From assembly GCA_936450465.1 (NCBI GenBank), contig OW388302.1:58220459-58284458 (forward strand): DNA of 64,000 nt, read 5' to 3'. Below, in pieces: positions 46,815-59,076 of the stretch. The stretch is from Gibbula magus (Eukaryota; Mollusca; Gastropoda; Trochida; Trochidae). The notes beneath the pieces were generated by a model. The model saw only the letters and a program-made list of their open reading frames with translations, ran no database searches and was not told the DNA's origin. A program made the translations under genes and the position numbers. Position 1 is the first letter of the stretch. Every line of letters begins with the position of its first letter.

Positions 46815-47950
46815 TTATATATGGATACACCATTCTGTTTTATCCGGGGGAGGATACCAGTCCTTGAAAGATAGATATACCAGACTGTTTTATCCGAGGG
46901 AGGATACCAGTGCTTAAAATATAGATATACCAGACTGTTTTTTTCCGAGGGAGGATACCAGTCCTTGAAAGATAGGTAAATCAGACTGTTTTATCCGGGG
47001 GAGATACCAGTGGTTAAATGATAGGTATATCAGACTGTTTTATCCGGGGGAGATACCAGTGCTGGAAAGATAGGTCTACCAGACTGTTTTATCCGGGGGA
47101 GGATACCAGTGGTTAAATGATAGGTATATCATACTGTTTTATCCGGGGAGATACCAGTGCTTGAAAGATAGGTCTACACGACTGTTTTATCCGGGGGAGA
47201 TACCAGTGCTTGAAAGACAGGTATATCAGACTATTTTATCCGGGGAGATACCAGTGCTTGACAGATAGGTATGCCAGACTGTTTTATCCGGGGGAGGATA
47301 CCAGTGGTTAAATGATAGGTATATCAGACTGTTTTATCCGGGGAGATACCAGTGCTTGAAAATAGGTCTACCAGACTGTTTTATCCGGGGGAGATACCAG
47401 TGCTTGAAAGATAGGTATACCAGACTGTTTTATCCGGGGTAGGATACCAGTGGTTAAATGATAGGTATATCAGACTGTTTTTTCCGGGGAGATACCAGTG
47501 CTTGAAAGCTAGATATATCAGACTGTTTTATCCGGGGAGATACTAGTGCTTGAAATATAGGTATATCAGACTGTTTTATCCGGGTAGATACCAGTGCTTG
47601 AAAGATAGATATACCAGACTGTTTTATCCGAGGGAGATACCAGTGCTTGAAAGATAGGTATACCAGACTGTTTTATCCGGGGGAGATACCAGTGGTTAAA
47701 TGATAGGTATATCAGACTGTTTTATCCGGGGGAGATACCAGTGCTTGAAAGATAGGTATATCAGACTGTTTTATCCGGGGAGATACCAGTGCTTGAAAGA
47801 TATGTATCCTAGACTGTTTTATCCGGGGGAGGATACCAGTGGTTAAATGTTAGGTATATTAGACTGTCTTATCCGGGGAGATACTAGTGCTTGAAAGATA
47901 GGTATACCATTCTGTTTTATCCGAGGGAGGATACCAGTGCTTGAAAATTG
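46815..47950. repeat. 49-bp minisatellite, about 23 units
   Basis: Units of 48-50 bases: GATAGGTATAYCAGACTG, TTTTATCCGGGGGAG and GATACCAGTGCTTGAAA. A second unit type replaces GCTTGAAA with GGTTAAAT and recurs every three to five units, for example at about 47010, 47110, 47305, 47450, 47695 and 47840. Degenerate units continue to about 48030. There are no unique spacers, so it is not a CRISPR array. Confidence 0.95.
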
Positions 47951-48306
47951 TATGTCTGTCTATAAGTTGACTCGATAAAGGAGTACCATTGCTAGAAAGA
48001 TAGGTACACCAGATTTTGTTTCATCCGAAAGAGGGAATCTTATTATTTTATTTGTTTATCCCAGTGGACGTTTAGCGCGATGGGTGTGATAGATTGTTCA
48101 ACATATTGTCCGTCAAACTCAAACTTCAGCAATCACTGTAGTTTGGACATGACACATTTCTTGTGTGGACAGTATACATGTATTCAGCTTATTCCTTTAA
48201 CCCTACTTTTCGTAAGAAATACATGTGATTTAAATAGTGAACAAAGTAACCTTAATATATAAGATAGTGATGCTTGTACACATGTTAAACCCGCTGCTAT
48301 TTAATC

Positions 48307-48593
48307 GGGGGCGGGATAGCGCAGTGGTTAGCGCAATCGGCTTCGGATGAAGAGGTCAGTTGTTCGAATCCTGCCAGGGCCTCGGCAACTGTGTCTATCG
48401 AGAGAACATTTCTACATGCAGTCAGGTTTGGGTGCAATGATACACTGAATTTCAGCGCAGTACCACCTATGCTCGCAGGTTTAACCGTAATACATAGCCA
48501 CTATGGTGTTGCTGGATTTCTCCATGCAATAATACTAGCAGCCGTGATATAAGTGAAATAAGCGGAATTAAACCCCAACTCACCTCACCTCAC
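48307..48593 (+). mobile_element. tRNA-derived SINE with 11-bp target duplication
   Basis: The head has a box A-like TAGCGCAGTGGTTAGCGC (48317-48334) and a box B GTTCGAATCC (48362-48371), spaced as in a tRNA promoter. The body is followed by a tail TTAAACCCCAACTCACCTCACCTCAC. GCTATTTAATC is repeated exactly at 48296-48306 and 48594-48604. No tRNA cloverleaf 3' half follows, so it is not a tRNA gene. The copy is nearly intact and looks fairly young. Confidence 0.9.
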
Positions 48594-48833
48594 GCTATTT
48601 AATCTGTTCATATTATTATATGGCTATCTTCAACAAATTATTACACAGTAAGGGGAGAGTTACTCCCCTTTCCCGTCCCTATGTCCCGATAGGTGGCCAA
48701 GACCCGGATTATCATGCTTCTTTCTTTCGGTCAGAAAAAAATCGATCGCATAGAGGGGAGGCCAGGCAGGAACTAACGATAGTGAATATCAACGGTAGGT
48801 ATAAAATAATGACGTTTAACCAAAAACGAACTA

Positions 48834-49640
48834 TTACTTACTATACCATCGTTGATATTCCCTATTTGCCAGATTTACCTGTTGCGGTGCATAGACTTGA
48901 GCACCCAACCGGTTGATCCCCTCTAGGTCCTCCGTTGATACCTCATGCAAGTAGTGGTTGGCAAACACTAAGCCTGACTTCCAGAAGCCAGCCATGATGT
49001 CCGCCCCCGCCAAGTTACTATGAAGAGCCATAGTCACTGATATTGCCATTATCTCTTGCGGGTTTGAACGAACCGGCGTGTTTGACCCCGCTGCCTTGTA
49101 TGCGTCCAACACCGCGGAACGTAGATACACGCTAAGTTGTCTCTTATCAAGTTCCTTGACACTGGTCTGGTAATGAGGAAGGAACAACCTCCGTCTCCCC
49201 TGCCGTAGTGTCCTGGTTCTCTAGATCCGCAGTGCCCTCACAGGACAGAAGGTGAAGGACATGATCGCCGCTAGTTTGGTGTTAATAATGGAGGTCTTCT
49301 CCCTCAAGTGTACCAGGTAGTCGGCTACCTGGGGGACCATGACTGTCTGCACGTCATACCCCTCCTCCTTCAAGAAGGTCGCAAAAATCCCCCACTGGGA
49401 GGTCGCTACCGCCTCAGCATGGATTCTGGGAACCTTGCTCTTGTCAGATCCGTTTGGAGATAAACCAAGTGTGAAGCTGAAGAGTCTGAGGGTTTTCGTG
49501 AACCCGCCCCGCTTGGTTTGCTCTTCAGAAGGTCCCACTGCTGAGGGGACCTGGCTGGCCAGAGTTGGAGAACGCATGTTTCCTGAATCTTTGCAACCAC
49601 GTGAGATGGCAGGAGGTGGATATGTGTAAATGACCATCCC
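48834..49640 (-). mobile_element. DIRS-type tyrosine recombinase, inactive
   Basis: The minus strand encodes the N-terminal part (EEGYDVQTVMVPQVADYLVHL, INTKLAAIMS) and, after a deletion, the C-terminal part with VYLRSAVLDAYKAAG, ADIMAGFWKSGLVF and ANHYLHEVSTEDLEG. The H-x-x-R box of the sister copy (HKIR) is changed to QEIM, so two catalytic residues are lost. The segment with the first catalytic Arg is deleted between FCPVRALRI-like sequence and the C-terminal part. Confidence 0.85.
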
Positions 49641-50370
49641 CTCCCAACATAATGTGGCTGCGTCTATCGTCCACAATGTAGGATCCGGTACAGGGACACA
49701 TACGTCAGTAACTGGTGATTGAGCCGCGTTGCAAAAAGGTCTATGTGAGGTTTCCCGAACCTCAAACATAGATTCTCGAACACTCTTGGGTGCAGCATCC
49801 ACTCAGTGGACGGAGGCTTGTCTGGGTGAGACATAGTGTCAACAAGAACGTTCTTTGCTCCCGGGATGTGCACCGCGCAAATAGAGAGTTCAAGACTCTC
49901 TATTAATTGAAACAGCTCCATCACCAGTTGCAGAAGAGAGTCTGCTTTTGTTGAGCCTAGCTTGTTTATGGCCCGAGCCGCCTGCGAGCTGTCTTGCCCC
50001 TGCAGGCAGTCTTCTAGTTCTAAGACGGCACTTCGTCTGCATTGACGAACACACCACGCCGTCTGTTCCGTATCCAGGTGCGCTCGCCACCCTTGGGTGG
50101 AGGTGTCCACGTATAGCTGGGCTATCACTGATGGCCACCTGAGAGGCACTCCCGCCAGTACGTTGGTCTCCTGCTGCCAGCAGACGAGATGATGTCTGAT
50201 AATGGCGGGAATGGAGAAGACGTGTGCGTGGACAAATATCTGAAGGGGCCTGAGCTGCAACCTTCCCCTTGGGGTGAAATGTTGGGTCGAGGTCAGGAAC
50301 CCTAACAGCTTCTGCCACTTCCTGAGGGGCAGTGGTCCTTGAAGAGTTAGCCCCAGGAGGTCTTTGTACC
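49641..50370 (-). mobile_element. DIRS-type RNase H region
   Basis: The minus strand shows AQLYVDTSTQGWRAHLD (Asp box of RNase H), ELFQLIESLELSICAVHIPG and NVLVDTMSH (the V-x-G-x-x-N-x-x-x-D box, D retained). A block with PRVFENLCLRFGKPHIDLFA follows, which is typical of DIRS and Ngaro RT-RH proteins. A 198-codon frame survives here. Confidence 0.8.
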
Positions 50371-51040
50371 CACCAACTACTCCGTGGTTAAGAAAGCTTT
50401 GTATTGAACGGTGTCCAGACGGGTGCCTAGAAACACCAGTTCTGTCGGCGGCTGAAGGTCCGACTTGTCTAGATTGACCAGCCTTCCCAACCGCCTGAAC
50501 AACACTATTACAAAGTCTTTTTGAGCCTCCAGAACAGATGGGGATCTGTTGTGGCCGAACCCATCGTCCAGATACATCGCGAACTTGATGTCCTGCTGAT
50601 GCAGGTTGGGTTACGCTTGTGAACAGCCACGGAGCATGCTATCACGAACGGAAGGACGTTCCACTGAAAGTGACAACCTGCCAGGACGAATAGGAGGTAC
50701 TTGCGTTCGCCACAGTTAATATGCAGGTACGTGTCCTGCAGGTCTAGGGATATCATCGAGGGTGAGGGCTCCAGTAATCGCATTACTGACGGCACTGTCA
50801 AGAGTCGAAAATATTGAGGCCAATCTAGGAAGGAGTGGTTGAATTCCTTCAGATCATGGATCAGCTGCCATTTGTTCTTCGGTCTGATGAAGACCGGGGA
50901 TTAATATCCGGGTGCAAGGTTGTGGAACGGGAGTTCCTCCACTGCCTCATTGGAGATGAGAACCTCCACCTGTTCCAGCATCAACTCGAGCCGATCTGGA
51001 TCTAGCGGACGTTGCACTGGCGAACAGGTTAGCGGGGGGT
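50371..51040 (-). mobile_element. DIRS-type reverse transcriptase
   Basis: From right to left: PVFIRPKNKWQLIHDLKEFN, SMISLDLQDTYLHI, LLFVLAGCHFQWNVLPF, the catalytic YLDDGF at about 50559-50580, LVNLDKSDLQPPTELVFLGT. One stop and one or two frameshifts separate them. The N-terminal gag-like ORF is not seen further right. Confidence 0.85.
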
Positions 51041-51054
51041 GGTGTGCCACAGGA

Positions 51055-52000
51055 ACATACGAAAAAATTTACATTAATAAAACCATTTTTGTTACCGACT
51101 TGAAAGAGGGCCTAAAAGAATGTTATAAAGAATTTGATAATAAAAAAAACATAGACTGCTTGATATTTAAAACCGATTGATATTATTATTCATAGCAGCA
51201 GAAGTAGGAAAGTAGAACTGTCTTTTTATACAGGTAGTTTATATTCAAGGTTTCTGTTTGGTATATTTTAATAGATGCATATTAATAGTCACTATAAAGA
51301 CATATAAAACAGTCAGTCAAATTTATAACATTTGAATGAATATAATAGCCAATCTCAGTGATGCAGTTATAAATATGATACATATAGAATTCGAAACCCA
51401 TTAAAACTCTTGAAACCTTTGAAAATGACTTGATCTTTGCAGATAACTGACTTCAGACATACATTTAAAATATATTAAAGGATGGATAGGATTATTTTCT
51501 ATTGACTTCTTAACTGCAATTGGTTCATTAGACTATTTTGTGAGAAGCGAGACCCCCAAAAAAAATCCTTATGTTGTTCGTATATTAAACTAGAGCGACT
51601 CAAACATTGCCATAAAATCGTCTGCTTTTCACCCGCGAGAAACAAACGAAAAATGGGGCGGAATGGGTTGGAAGGTAACCGGAAGTGACATACGTGAAGG
51701 GACGGGGTGTAAACATTCGCTTACTATTTACAAAGGCAAACACTGGGTAATCTGTCTGTCAATCTGTTATATCTACGCTTTGCAACACAGCCACATCGCT
51801 GTTCTGTTGTAAACTGTTCGAGTAATGTTGGTTATCAAGTTTCACTTTACAAATGTCCCTCAATATCGTTATATATATCAAATATAATTGAAATATATAT
51901 CATATTGATACGGTGGATTCATAAGAGATAAGGAGATATAAGATGACAAAATTAAACCAAGATATGATAATATGAACGAAGTATAGTCAGACAGACAGAC
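51055..52000. other. No supported gene
   Basis: AT-rich; a (CAGA)n run precedes the LINE end at 51988-52000. Confidence 0.5.
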
Positions 52001-52002
52001 AT

Positions 52003-53300
52003 ATTTATTCAATAGTTTAGGCCTTTGGCCCATAATACATACATGTTACAAAATAATTTATAAATATACATACTGAGATAAGTTTACTGTTTTATCTGAA
52101 TGTTTCTAATGCGGCGAACTTGTGTGAGACATTTACTCAGTGATTTTAATATTGAGATATTGTCCGATGACATCAATCGAAGGAAAGTTTCAGTTGTCAG
52201 TGGTTCAGTCAGATAATTTGAAAAACATTCATTTCGTTTTTGGGAATATTTATAGCATATTAAAAGCACATGAAATTCGTCTTCAATGTAGTCCAGGCCT
52301 ACATAATGGCAATAGAGGCAGACACGATCATTATATGGGGTGTTTGTATGTCAACCACATTCCACTGCAATTTTGAAGTTACAGCAGTTATGATTTTCCC
52401 CTGGTTTAGTAGCAATTCACTGGTTAGATATGGTTCAACTCTGAGTAGTGATTTGAATTGTGAATAATAAATACATTTGGCTGATGAAAGAAGTGATGCG
52501 TGCCAATCCTGACTGAAGCAGTCATAAAATCTCTGTTTTAACAAATTCATGAATGTTGCAATGCAGCCAATGTCTTGTGAAATCCATAAGAAGCCGAATC
52601 AATATTGAAATAATACCATCCTCATATGAGAAGCCCACGATGTTTTACCGATATCATCCAAAGTTTTCATCATTTGATACGCTTGATAAGGAAGTCTATT
52701 CCGTGGCATGTGCATCAGTCTACACCAGTACTTGAGTGATCTGGAGAGATATTGAAATTGGAGGGGAACTCTTCCACACTCTCCAAGAACCATATTGTTG
52801 TTGGTAGTTTTACGAACTTTCAGAAATGATTTACAAAATTGTGTATGCACACTCAACTCAATAATTTTACAGTAACTAGTTCCCCATATTTCTGAACTGA
52901 AACATAGTATTGGTGCAACCATAGAGTCAAACATCTAAAAAAGTTCCTAATGATTAATGTATCCAAAGAGCTTTTGATAATTATAGATAGAAAATATAGC
53001 CTTCCTTGCTTGTGATGGTAGACATGATTTTGCTTTTGTCCATGATAACTTTGGAGTAAATACAATACCCAGGTATATGTACATGTTAACTACTTCTATC
53101 TGTGTTCCATTTAAAAAACACTTCTCATGGTCCCTAAGAGGACCTCCATTGCGAAATATCATTATTTTAGTCTTATTCCGATTCACCTTCATTCTTGTCT
53201 GTGCACAAAACTTTTGGACAACATTGATTTTTGCATAGCACTGTCAGATACAGATGAGACATAATCAGCAAACAATAGAGAATAGACATAGATGTGTGTA
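52003..53300 (-). mobile_element. CR1/Jockey-like LINE, RT end to 3' end
   Basis: Minus-strand blocks in order: LLFADY (catalytic FADD with the second Asp changed) near 53250; KVNRNKTKIMIFRNGG, VNMYIYLGIVFTP and LSWTKAK; then FDSMVAPILCFSSEIWG, TNNNMVLGECGRVPL and SLKYWCRLMHM; QRFYDCFSQDWHASLLSS; and the C-terminal HX4C-type end with RNECFSNYLTEP. Four frames are needed. The 3' UTR matches the one at 45343: TTTATTCAAT, TAGGCC, GGCCCATAATA. Confidence 0.9.
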
Positions 53301-56300
53301 TAGTAGAGACAACCAAATATATTCGGTGATGTTTTTATTTTTTGTTGCAGAATGTTTGTGTTTAAAATAAAACAACAAACGTGAGATTAGCAGACGTCGA
53401 TGAAGTGGCCCCTACTGTTAAGCCATCGACAATAAAAGCACATCACAACATCCTGTTTTTGTAACGTTGTTAATCTACCGACAACCTTATTTACTGACAG
53501 TACATTACAACAATCAAAGCAACCCACCACATATTTTAAAATATCAAAAGTACTTGGTTATAAACGATAATAATACGTTTACGAATTCACCGTTTACGAA
53601 TCCACCTACGAGAACACCACATCCCAATGTTACATTTTACTATTTAGTTATCACTTATTAACAAAAACATTAAATCACTTTTATTTCATTGGATGGTAGC
53701 ATGTCTGAGATCATGATAAATCAGCAGCATGTCTATAATTTACATTGTCAGTAAAAAAGTCCGACAATGGCTCAATTGTTTTGTCTTCAGGATCAAAGCT
53801 AAAACAAAGACAAGTAAAAACATGTCATAGAGTGAAAATATATTTTGATAGCGATAGATAGAGCAGTGTAAATGCGAGCAAAACATCCGTCTGGGCCATA
53901 TGTTATGACAGCAGTCCCGCGGCTATTTGTTACAAACATACTGTAAATGACCCCAAAATGCACTCAAATTAAGCAGGGCCCGGTCAGTGTAACCATATGA
54001 AATCGCTAGTTGAATATTCAGGTAATCCGTTTAGTGAAAATTTGGGTTGTTTTGATGAAGATTTCTTTATTATATGATCAGTTAAAAAGTTGTGAAAACG
54101 TGTTTAATTATGGTTAGCGGCCATAATGAGATTCCTCCACATACGTCACAGCAGGATACGCTTCAGGGACCACGGCACCATCCACTTTAATTCTAGTCGC
54201 CGGGGCTTAATTAGTCACAAAAGCCCTATATAAATAACTTGCGGGCCGATTTAAAAAATGTATGTCGAGTACCAGGGTTATGACATGTAACCTTTAAACA
54301 GGTGAAAATTAATTCCAATGTCGATATTTGAACAAAAAGGAACATTTGTTGTCGCCATCGTCATCATCATCATCATTGTCCGGTGTCTGTTCACATTTAT
54401 CTTCTCCTCGAAAACTAATATTATTTTGGGAGGTACCTTGCACTTAAGGAATACAAGTCTGTACATTTGGTCCTGACCCCCCTAAAATTTTGACATGGCA
54501 GTCATTTTACCTAAAACAATCTTCTCTCAAACCAGTTGCATATACAGCTGAAATTTTCTGAATAACATCTTTGTTACATAGAGACTAAAGTTTGTTCATT
54601 TTGGTCTTGGTCCCCTTTACTGGCGTGCCAGAGTGTCCACACTGAAACCTTCTTTCGACTTTTGTCTAGGAACTATAGTATTACAAGGAAGATAACATTT
54701 TGAGAATATCAACTTTGTTGGATGGAGACTAAGATTTGTAAATATTGTTGACCTGTACCAATACCATATTGTCAATATACCAATTGTCTGTAAAGATAAA
54801 TGTAATAAACGAATCTTATCTAATAGTCAAAAGTACACTTGCATGTTTTCGTAATTTTTTTAAATTATTTTGGTGGCAGTTGTCCTTCAAAATCAGGGCT
54901 TAATAAAGCAACCAATTTGGGAGCATTGTTCCCTATTTCTTCATTTTGCTTCCTGTATTTTTTAGTAAGAAGTTGCTCCTTGACAAAATTCAGGGCCCAC
55001 TTGAACATTTTATATTTCAGTGATATATAACCCAACTAAATGGTACTGTATATTAGCTACCTAAAATATGTTCCTGCATTTATTCACTGATAGAGGTAAT
55101 TTTAGCAATCTAACTGTCTGTGTGCTCAGGTGATTTACCATTTTGAGTGCCATCAGATGTGCCTTAGGAGGACTGGATAGAGAACATTTAGAGAAAGAAC
55201 CTTTCTTTAAAGTTTCCAAGGAAAATAGTTTAGAAGGCCAATTTCAAGAAGTTTTATAGATGTACATTGTATGTTTGGGGAGGGTCATGAAAATAAATAC
55301 ACCTAAATGGGGAGGGCAATTAATAAAAGTCAATGAGGGTAATATTTTTATGTACAAACGCAAGTAAAAATCCTTAGTGAAAGTATCCTGTAAATTGGCG
55401 TTTACTGAAACGCAAATAAATTTGCATCACACACAATGACAATGAATCATCATATGTCCATGAGTAAAATAATCTTTCTCAAATGTATGTGGTGCATGTT
55501 TGTGAAATTTGGCATAATGAAATAGACAGAAGGGGTCAAATTTTGAAAATTCAAATTTCATTAACTTTCAAATAAAAGTGTTCATATCGACTAAGGAGAA
55601 CAATTTCATCACAACTACATGAACTGACCATAACTGGAAATATATGATGTACAATTCATCACTTACTGAATATTTCACAGAAGAAATTAACACCTACTGT
55701 TTTGGAAATATTGACCTCTGGTCACTTCAAAGAGCTGCCACAATTGTAACTGTTTATTATGCGGTATCAATTCAGATTATGTTATGAAACACTCAACTGT
55801 CTTCTTATACTGCTAAAATACAACATGATCGGTCTAGTTTTCGTGTAGATACGATGCTTCAAAGGCATGCCATGTTACATGATATTTGCACTGAAATACA
55901 CAAGTAGGTTAACAAACGTTCGGTATGCAGCTGTATTATATTTAAAAAAAGTTTGGCAGAAATGTTCAAATTAAAATTTTATTTAAAATAAAATTAAACC
56001 AAAGTGTAGAAGTGTTTTTTTGACTGCTGACTAAACACCTGTACTTTTCAGTTTTAGATTATTACATCGAAAACTTAATAAACCGAAGTGAGTACTTTCT
56101 TTTGCCTGGCAGTGTATATTTCATGAAGTGCCGATTGATGCTCAGGAAGATTATTAGATATTCAATATATGGTTCATATTATGGTTATCCAGTAGTTGCC
56201 AGGATAACCATTCGTTGTCAATTGTCCACGGTAGGTCTCACATGAATAACAAAACGCTTCACCATAGTGTTGCATGCTTAGTGAATGTATATGTTACTGC

Positions 56301-57590
56301 TGTCCAAGCAGTTAACAAAACGTGTCATTAAATAGTTATGGGATATTTAAAACCTAGGGATGTAATTTTAACTGTTTTAAAGTTATAGTTATGCATGTGT
56401 CAATTCATGCTCGAGATTATTCTCTCCAAGTGATAATTTAGACATATATGCTTTTTTAACTTACCCATTTAACCATACCGCGATTGATGGCGCGAAACGT
56501 CAGTGACCCGCTCCGTGGAGCCTCATTAATTAATTGATGATGATTATCACTGCCGCTAGATGAATTTATGAAGTGTGTTATCCAAACATGTCATTATATC
56601 AACTTTTTTATGACTTCGGTGAGCACAGAGTTTTAGATTATTTAAAGGGTGTACATCCTTATGGTAAGCTCTAATTTTTTATATAACTTTCAGCTTTTAT
56701 TTCACACAGACTGAGATATAAGTTGCTGATGAAGCGAACAGAGAACATATTGTGCCTTTCCTGATGGATGCGCCATACTCCTTTCAAGCTCTGCCGTCCT
56801 GAGTTCACTTTTTCAAATCACATATTACAATATCTACCTTAAAGAAAACTTTCTAGAAAACATAGTTTATCATCAAGTACGCTTCATGGTGAATTTCACA
56901 TGTAGAACATTTTATATTGCGAGAGTAATGTTATTCTTTATTACCCATGTGGTTGAAAATAACCGAGTTAATATTTTTGATACGAGCACATGAGCACATA
57001 TAACGTTTGCCTAGCAAATATTGTTTCAGCACGACGTCCCGTATATCGCCGTCTGTGACGTCATAAAACAAATGTTCATGACGTCACTGTAGCCATCTCC
57101 TGCCTATTTTACGCAATTAAAATGGAATAGAATGAGGAAAAAGGAAATGACATATATCAACATATATAAAAGATACTAAACGACCTTCTATTTAATTCTT
57201 TTTTTCATTTTAACGATTTAATGATTTCGTATTTAATGAGCGAATGCAAGTTTGATAGCAAATCATTTGCGAGTTTACTAAAAATTAAAAAGAAATGAAA
57301 TGAAAGGACGTTTACTGTTATGTTTATTACTTTCCCATATCAAACAAAATTGCCAACATTGTGCTAAGCTTTAAATAAGATAATAAATAATTGATTATAA
57401 AGTTTGAAAAAAACCATCCATGTCCTTGACGCATTATACATAAAATCAAACGTCAAAACATAACTTTTTTTTATTTATTTGATACCTATCATGTATATCA
57501 TTTTTAATCTACCCATGTAGAACATAACATAATAGCAACAATGTGTGTGACTCCTACATTTATAAATATTGTACAGCGCATTTATTATTG
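53301..57590. other. No supported gene
   Basis: Long AT-rich stretch. A (CAT)n patch lies near 54356-54378. The end at 56060-56117 reads in reverse ACACTGCCAGGCAAAAGAAA, like a Tc1/mariner terminal repeat, but no partner end was found. Two TGACGTCA sites are at 57056-57063 and 57079-57086. Open frames at 53467-53661, 54278-54466 and 54839-55030 are uninformative. Confidence 0.45.
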
Positions 57591-57592
57591 AG

Positions 57593-57640
57593 GTGAGGTA
57601 AGGTGAGTTGGGGTTTAATGCCGCTTCATCAATTATTGAA
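57593..57640 (-). mobile_element. SINE/LINE tail fragment
   Basis: In sense it reads AAGCGGCATTAAACCCCAAC then TCACCTTACCTCAC, the tail of the SINE family at 48307-48593. Confidence 0.6.
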
Positions 57641-57785
57641 CGACAGTAAGAAGGTGTTGCAGCTATCATTGTCATTGTCCTCATCATTACGTACATGAAA
57701 CATACATGTGACAGCCTCTAGTCGACTTCAAAGGTAAGGGTATATGTTGATAATCGTTCAGGACTTAACAGTAGGGAAATGCGTT

Positions 57786-58001
57786 ATGTCAATTTTGTGT
57801 TTAATTTCACTTGGTGTTGTGATTACACAAGAAATCACACGAGACACTATCAAATACAATTTGCAACATATAAACAATAAGTTCGTTTTTATTGGGAATT
57901 CTCAAATGATATGTGAAAACCAAATACGTGTTTGTAAGGCTTTTAGAAGTGGTATACATAAAAATAGGACGATTTTCTGGATAACAACTTCTTTAATGTG
58001 A
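57786..58001 (+). CDS. Small secreted-protein-like ORF or first exon
   Basis: The ATG at 57786 (another in frame at 57744) opens a 71-codon frame. MSILCLISLGVVITQE looks like a signal peptide with a cleavage site near residue 15, followed by a short part with two Cys (MICENQIRVC). A possible donor (GTAAGG) at 57934 would end a 148-base exon in phase 1, like the other signal exons in the window. No downstream partner was found. Confidence 0.25.
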   Translation: MSILCLISLGVVITQEITRDTIKYNLQHINNKFVFIGNSQMICENQIRVCKAFRSGIHKNRTIFWITTSLM

Positions 58002-58588
58002 AAATACACAACGTTTTTTATATCCGCTAAGAAACAATGAACAAACTTTTCAAACGAGTTGTTTTTTTACGGGATACAAACGAAACGGCAAAACGGCCAA
58101 ACAGAGACAAATTAGAAAAGTCGACAAATAAGACGGAATGGCGATAGGTTTGCACCAATTATTCTTGTTATTAAAAGTAGTGTTTATTATCTATTTATGA
58201 CTAGTAATTCGTTAGGATTATTATAATGAAGTTACTTAACTTTTTAATTATGATTTTGTCATTTCATTTCGAATAAAATTGGAATATTGTTTATTAAGTT
58301 AATAAATAAAATAATATTGTTTAATAAAACAAACAACACTAAGCAAATACTGTCAATCGTCCAAGATAATCCAATCGAAATTCACTTACAAAATCTTCTC
58401 ATGTTCAGCGGCATCTGTTAATCATAAAATCACTCCCTAGTTAAAATAGTTAAAATGAATAAAGATTGGATTATAGTTGTAAGCAAATAAAACAACTCAT
58501 CAGAAATTCTTTAGTTAACTATGTAAAGTTGCCGTTCCGTCCATAACACTTTTTTACTGATAGAGAGAAGAGGAGTTTCGTGTCTGAC

Positions 58589-58649
58589 ATGGATCTGAAG
58601 ATGCTGATGTTGAAAATGTGTTTTTTGTTTGTTTCTGCTCAGGTCCGAG
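58589..58649 (+). CDS. Fucolectin-like gene, exon 1 (signal peptide)
   Basis: The ATG at 58589 opens 20 codons plus one G and ends at CCGAG followed by GTGAGT. The product, MDLKMLMLKMCFLFVSAQVR, is a signal peptide, so the protein is secreted or on the cell surface. Phase 1 matches the acceptor of exon 2 at 59077. Alternative starts at Met5, Met7 or Met10 would still give a signal peptide. Confidence 0.75.
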
Positions 58650-59076
58650 GTGAGTATGAACCATTCAAAGAATTAAAATACTGCTTCTTGGTCTGATATT
58701 AATGTTCTAGAATACGCTTCCCTTCTCAATAACAGCTTTTGAAATAAGATTTTTTAATTTGTACAGTCAGTATATTTGCAAATGAGTAAACACGGAATAC
58801 TTAACGCTGGTTTCCACCTATATGTTTCAACTTTATCCTAAGGGAGGTCTGTATTACAATGATAACAATGTCACGTTCCCCGATTGTGCCCGATTACGTC
58901 GGCTTTTGACTGCTTTTGGCATAGTTGTTTAGAAATTGACAACAAAGATACTCATTGACGTCCCGTTTACCAAATTAAATTTTTAAACGAGTGAGTGGTT
59001 AGTTATTGAATGATTAAAATCGAGATGTTTACAAGTACCGATATATATGGTGCACTTCATTCTCTGACAGTTCTAG

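Noticed and set aside
46815..47950. CRISPR-like regular array
   Set aside because: Units are contiguous 48-50 bp tandem repeats with no unique spacers, and the DNA is eukaryotic.
48317..48371. tRNA gene suggested by boxes A and B
   Set aside because: Only the promoter half of a tRNA is present, with a SINE body, tail and target duplication.
56060..56117. Tc1/mariner-like terminal repeat
   Set aside because: Only one end resembles such a repeat. No partner end or transposase was found.
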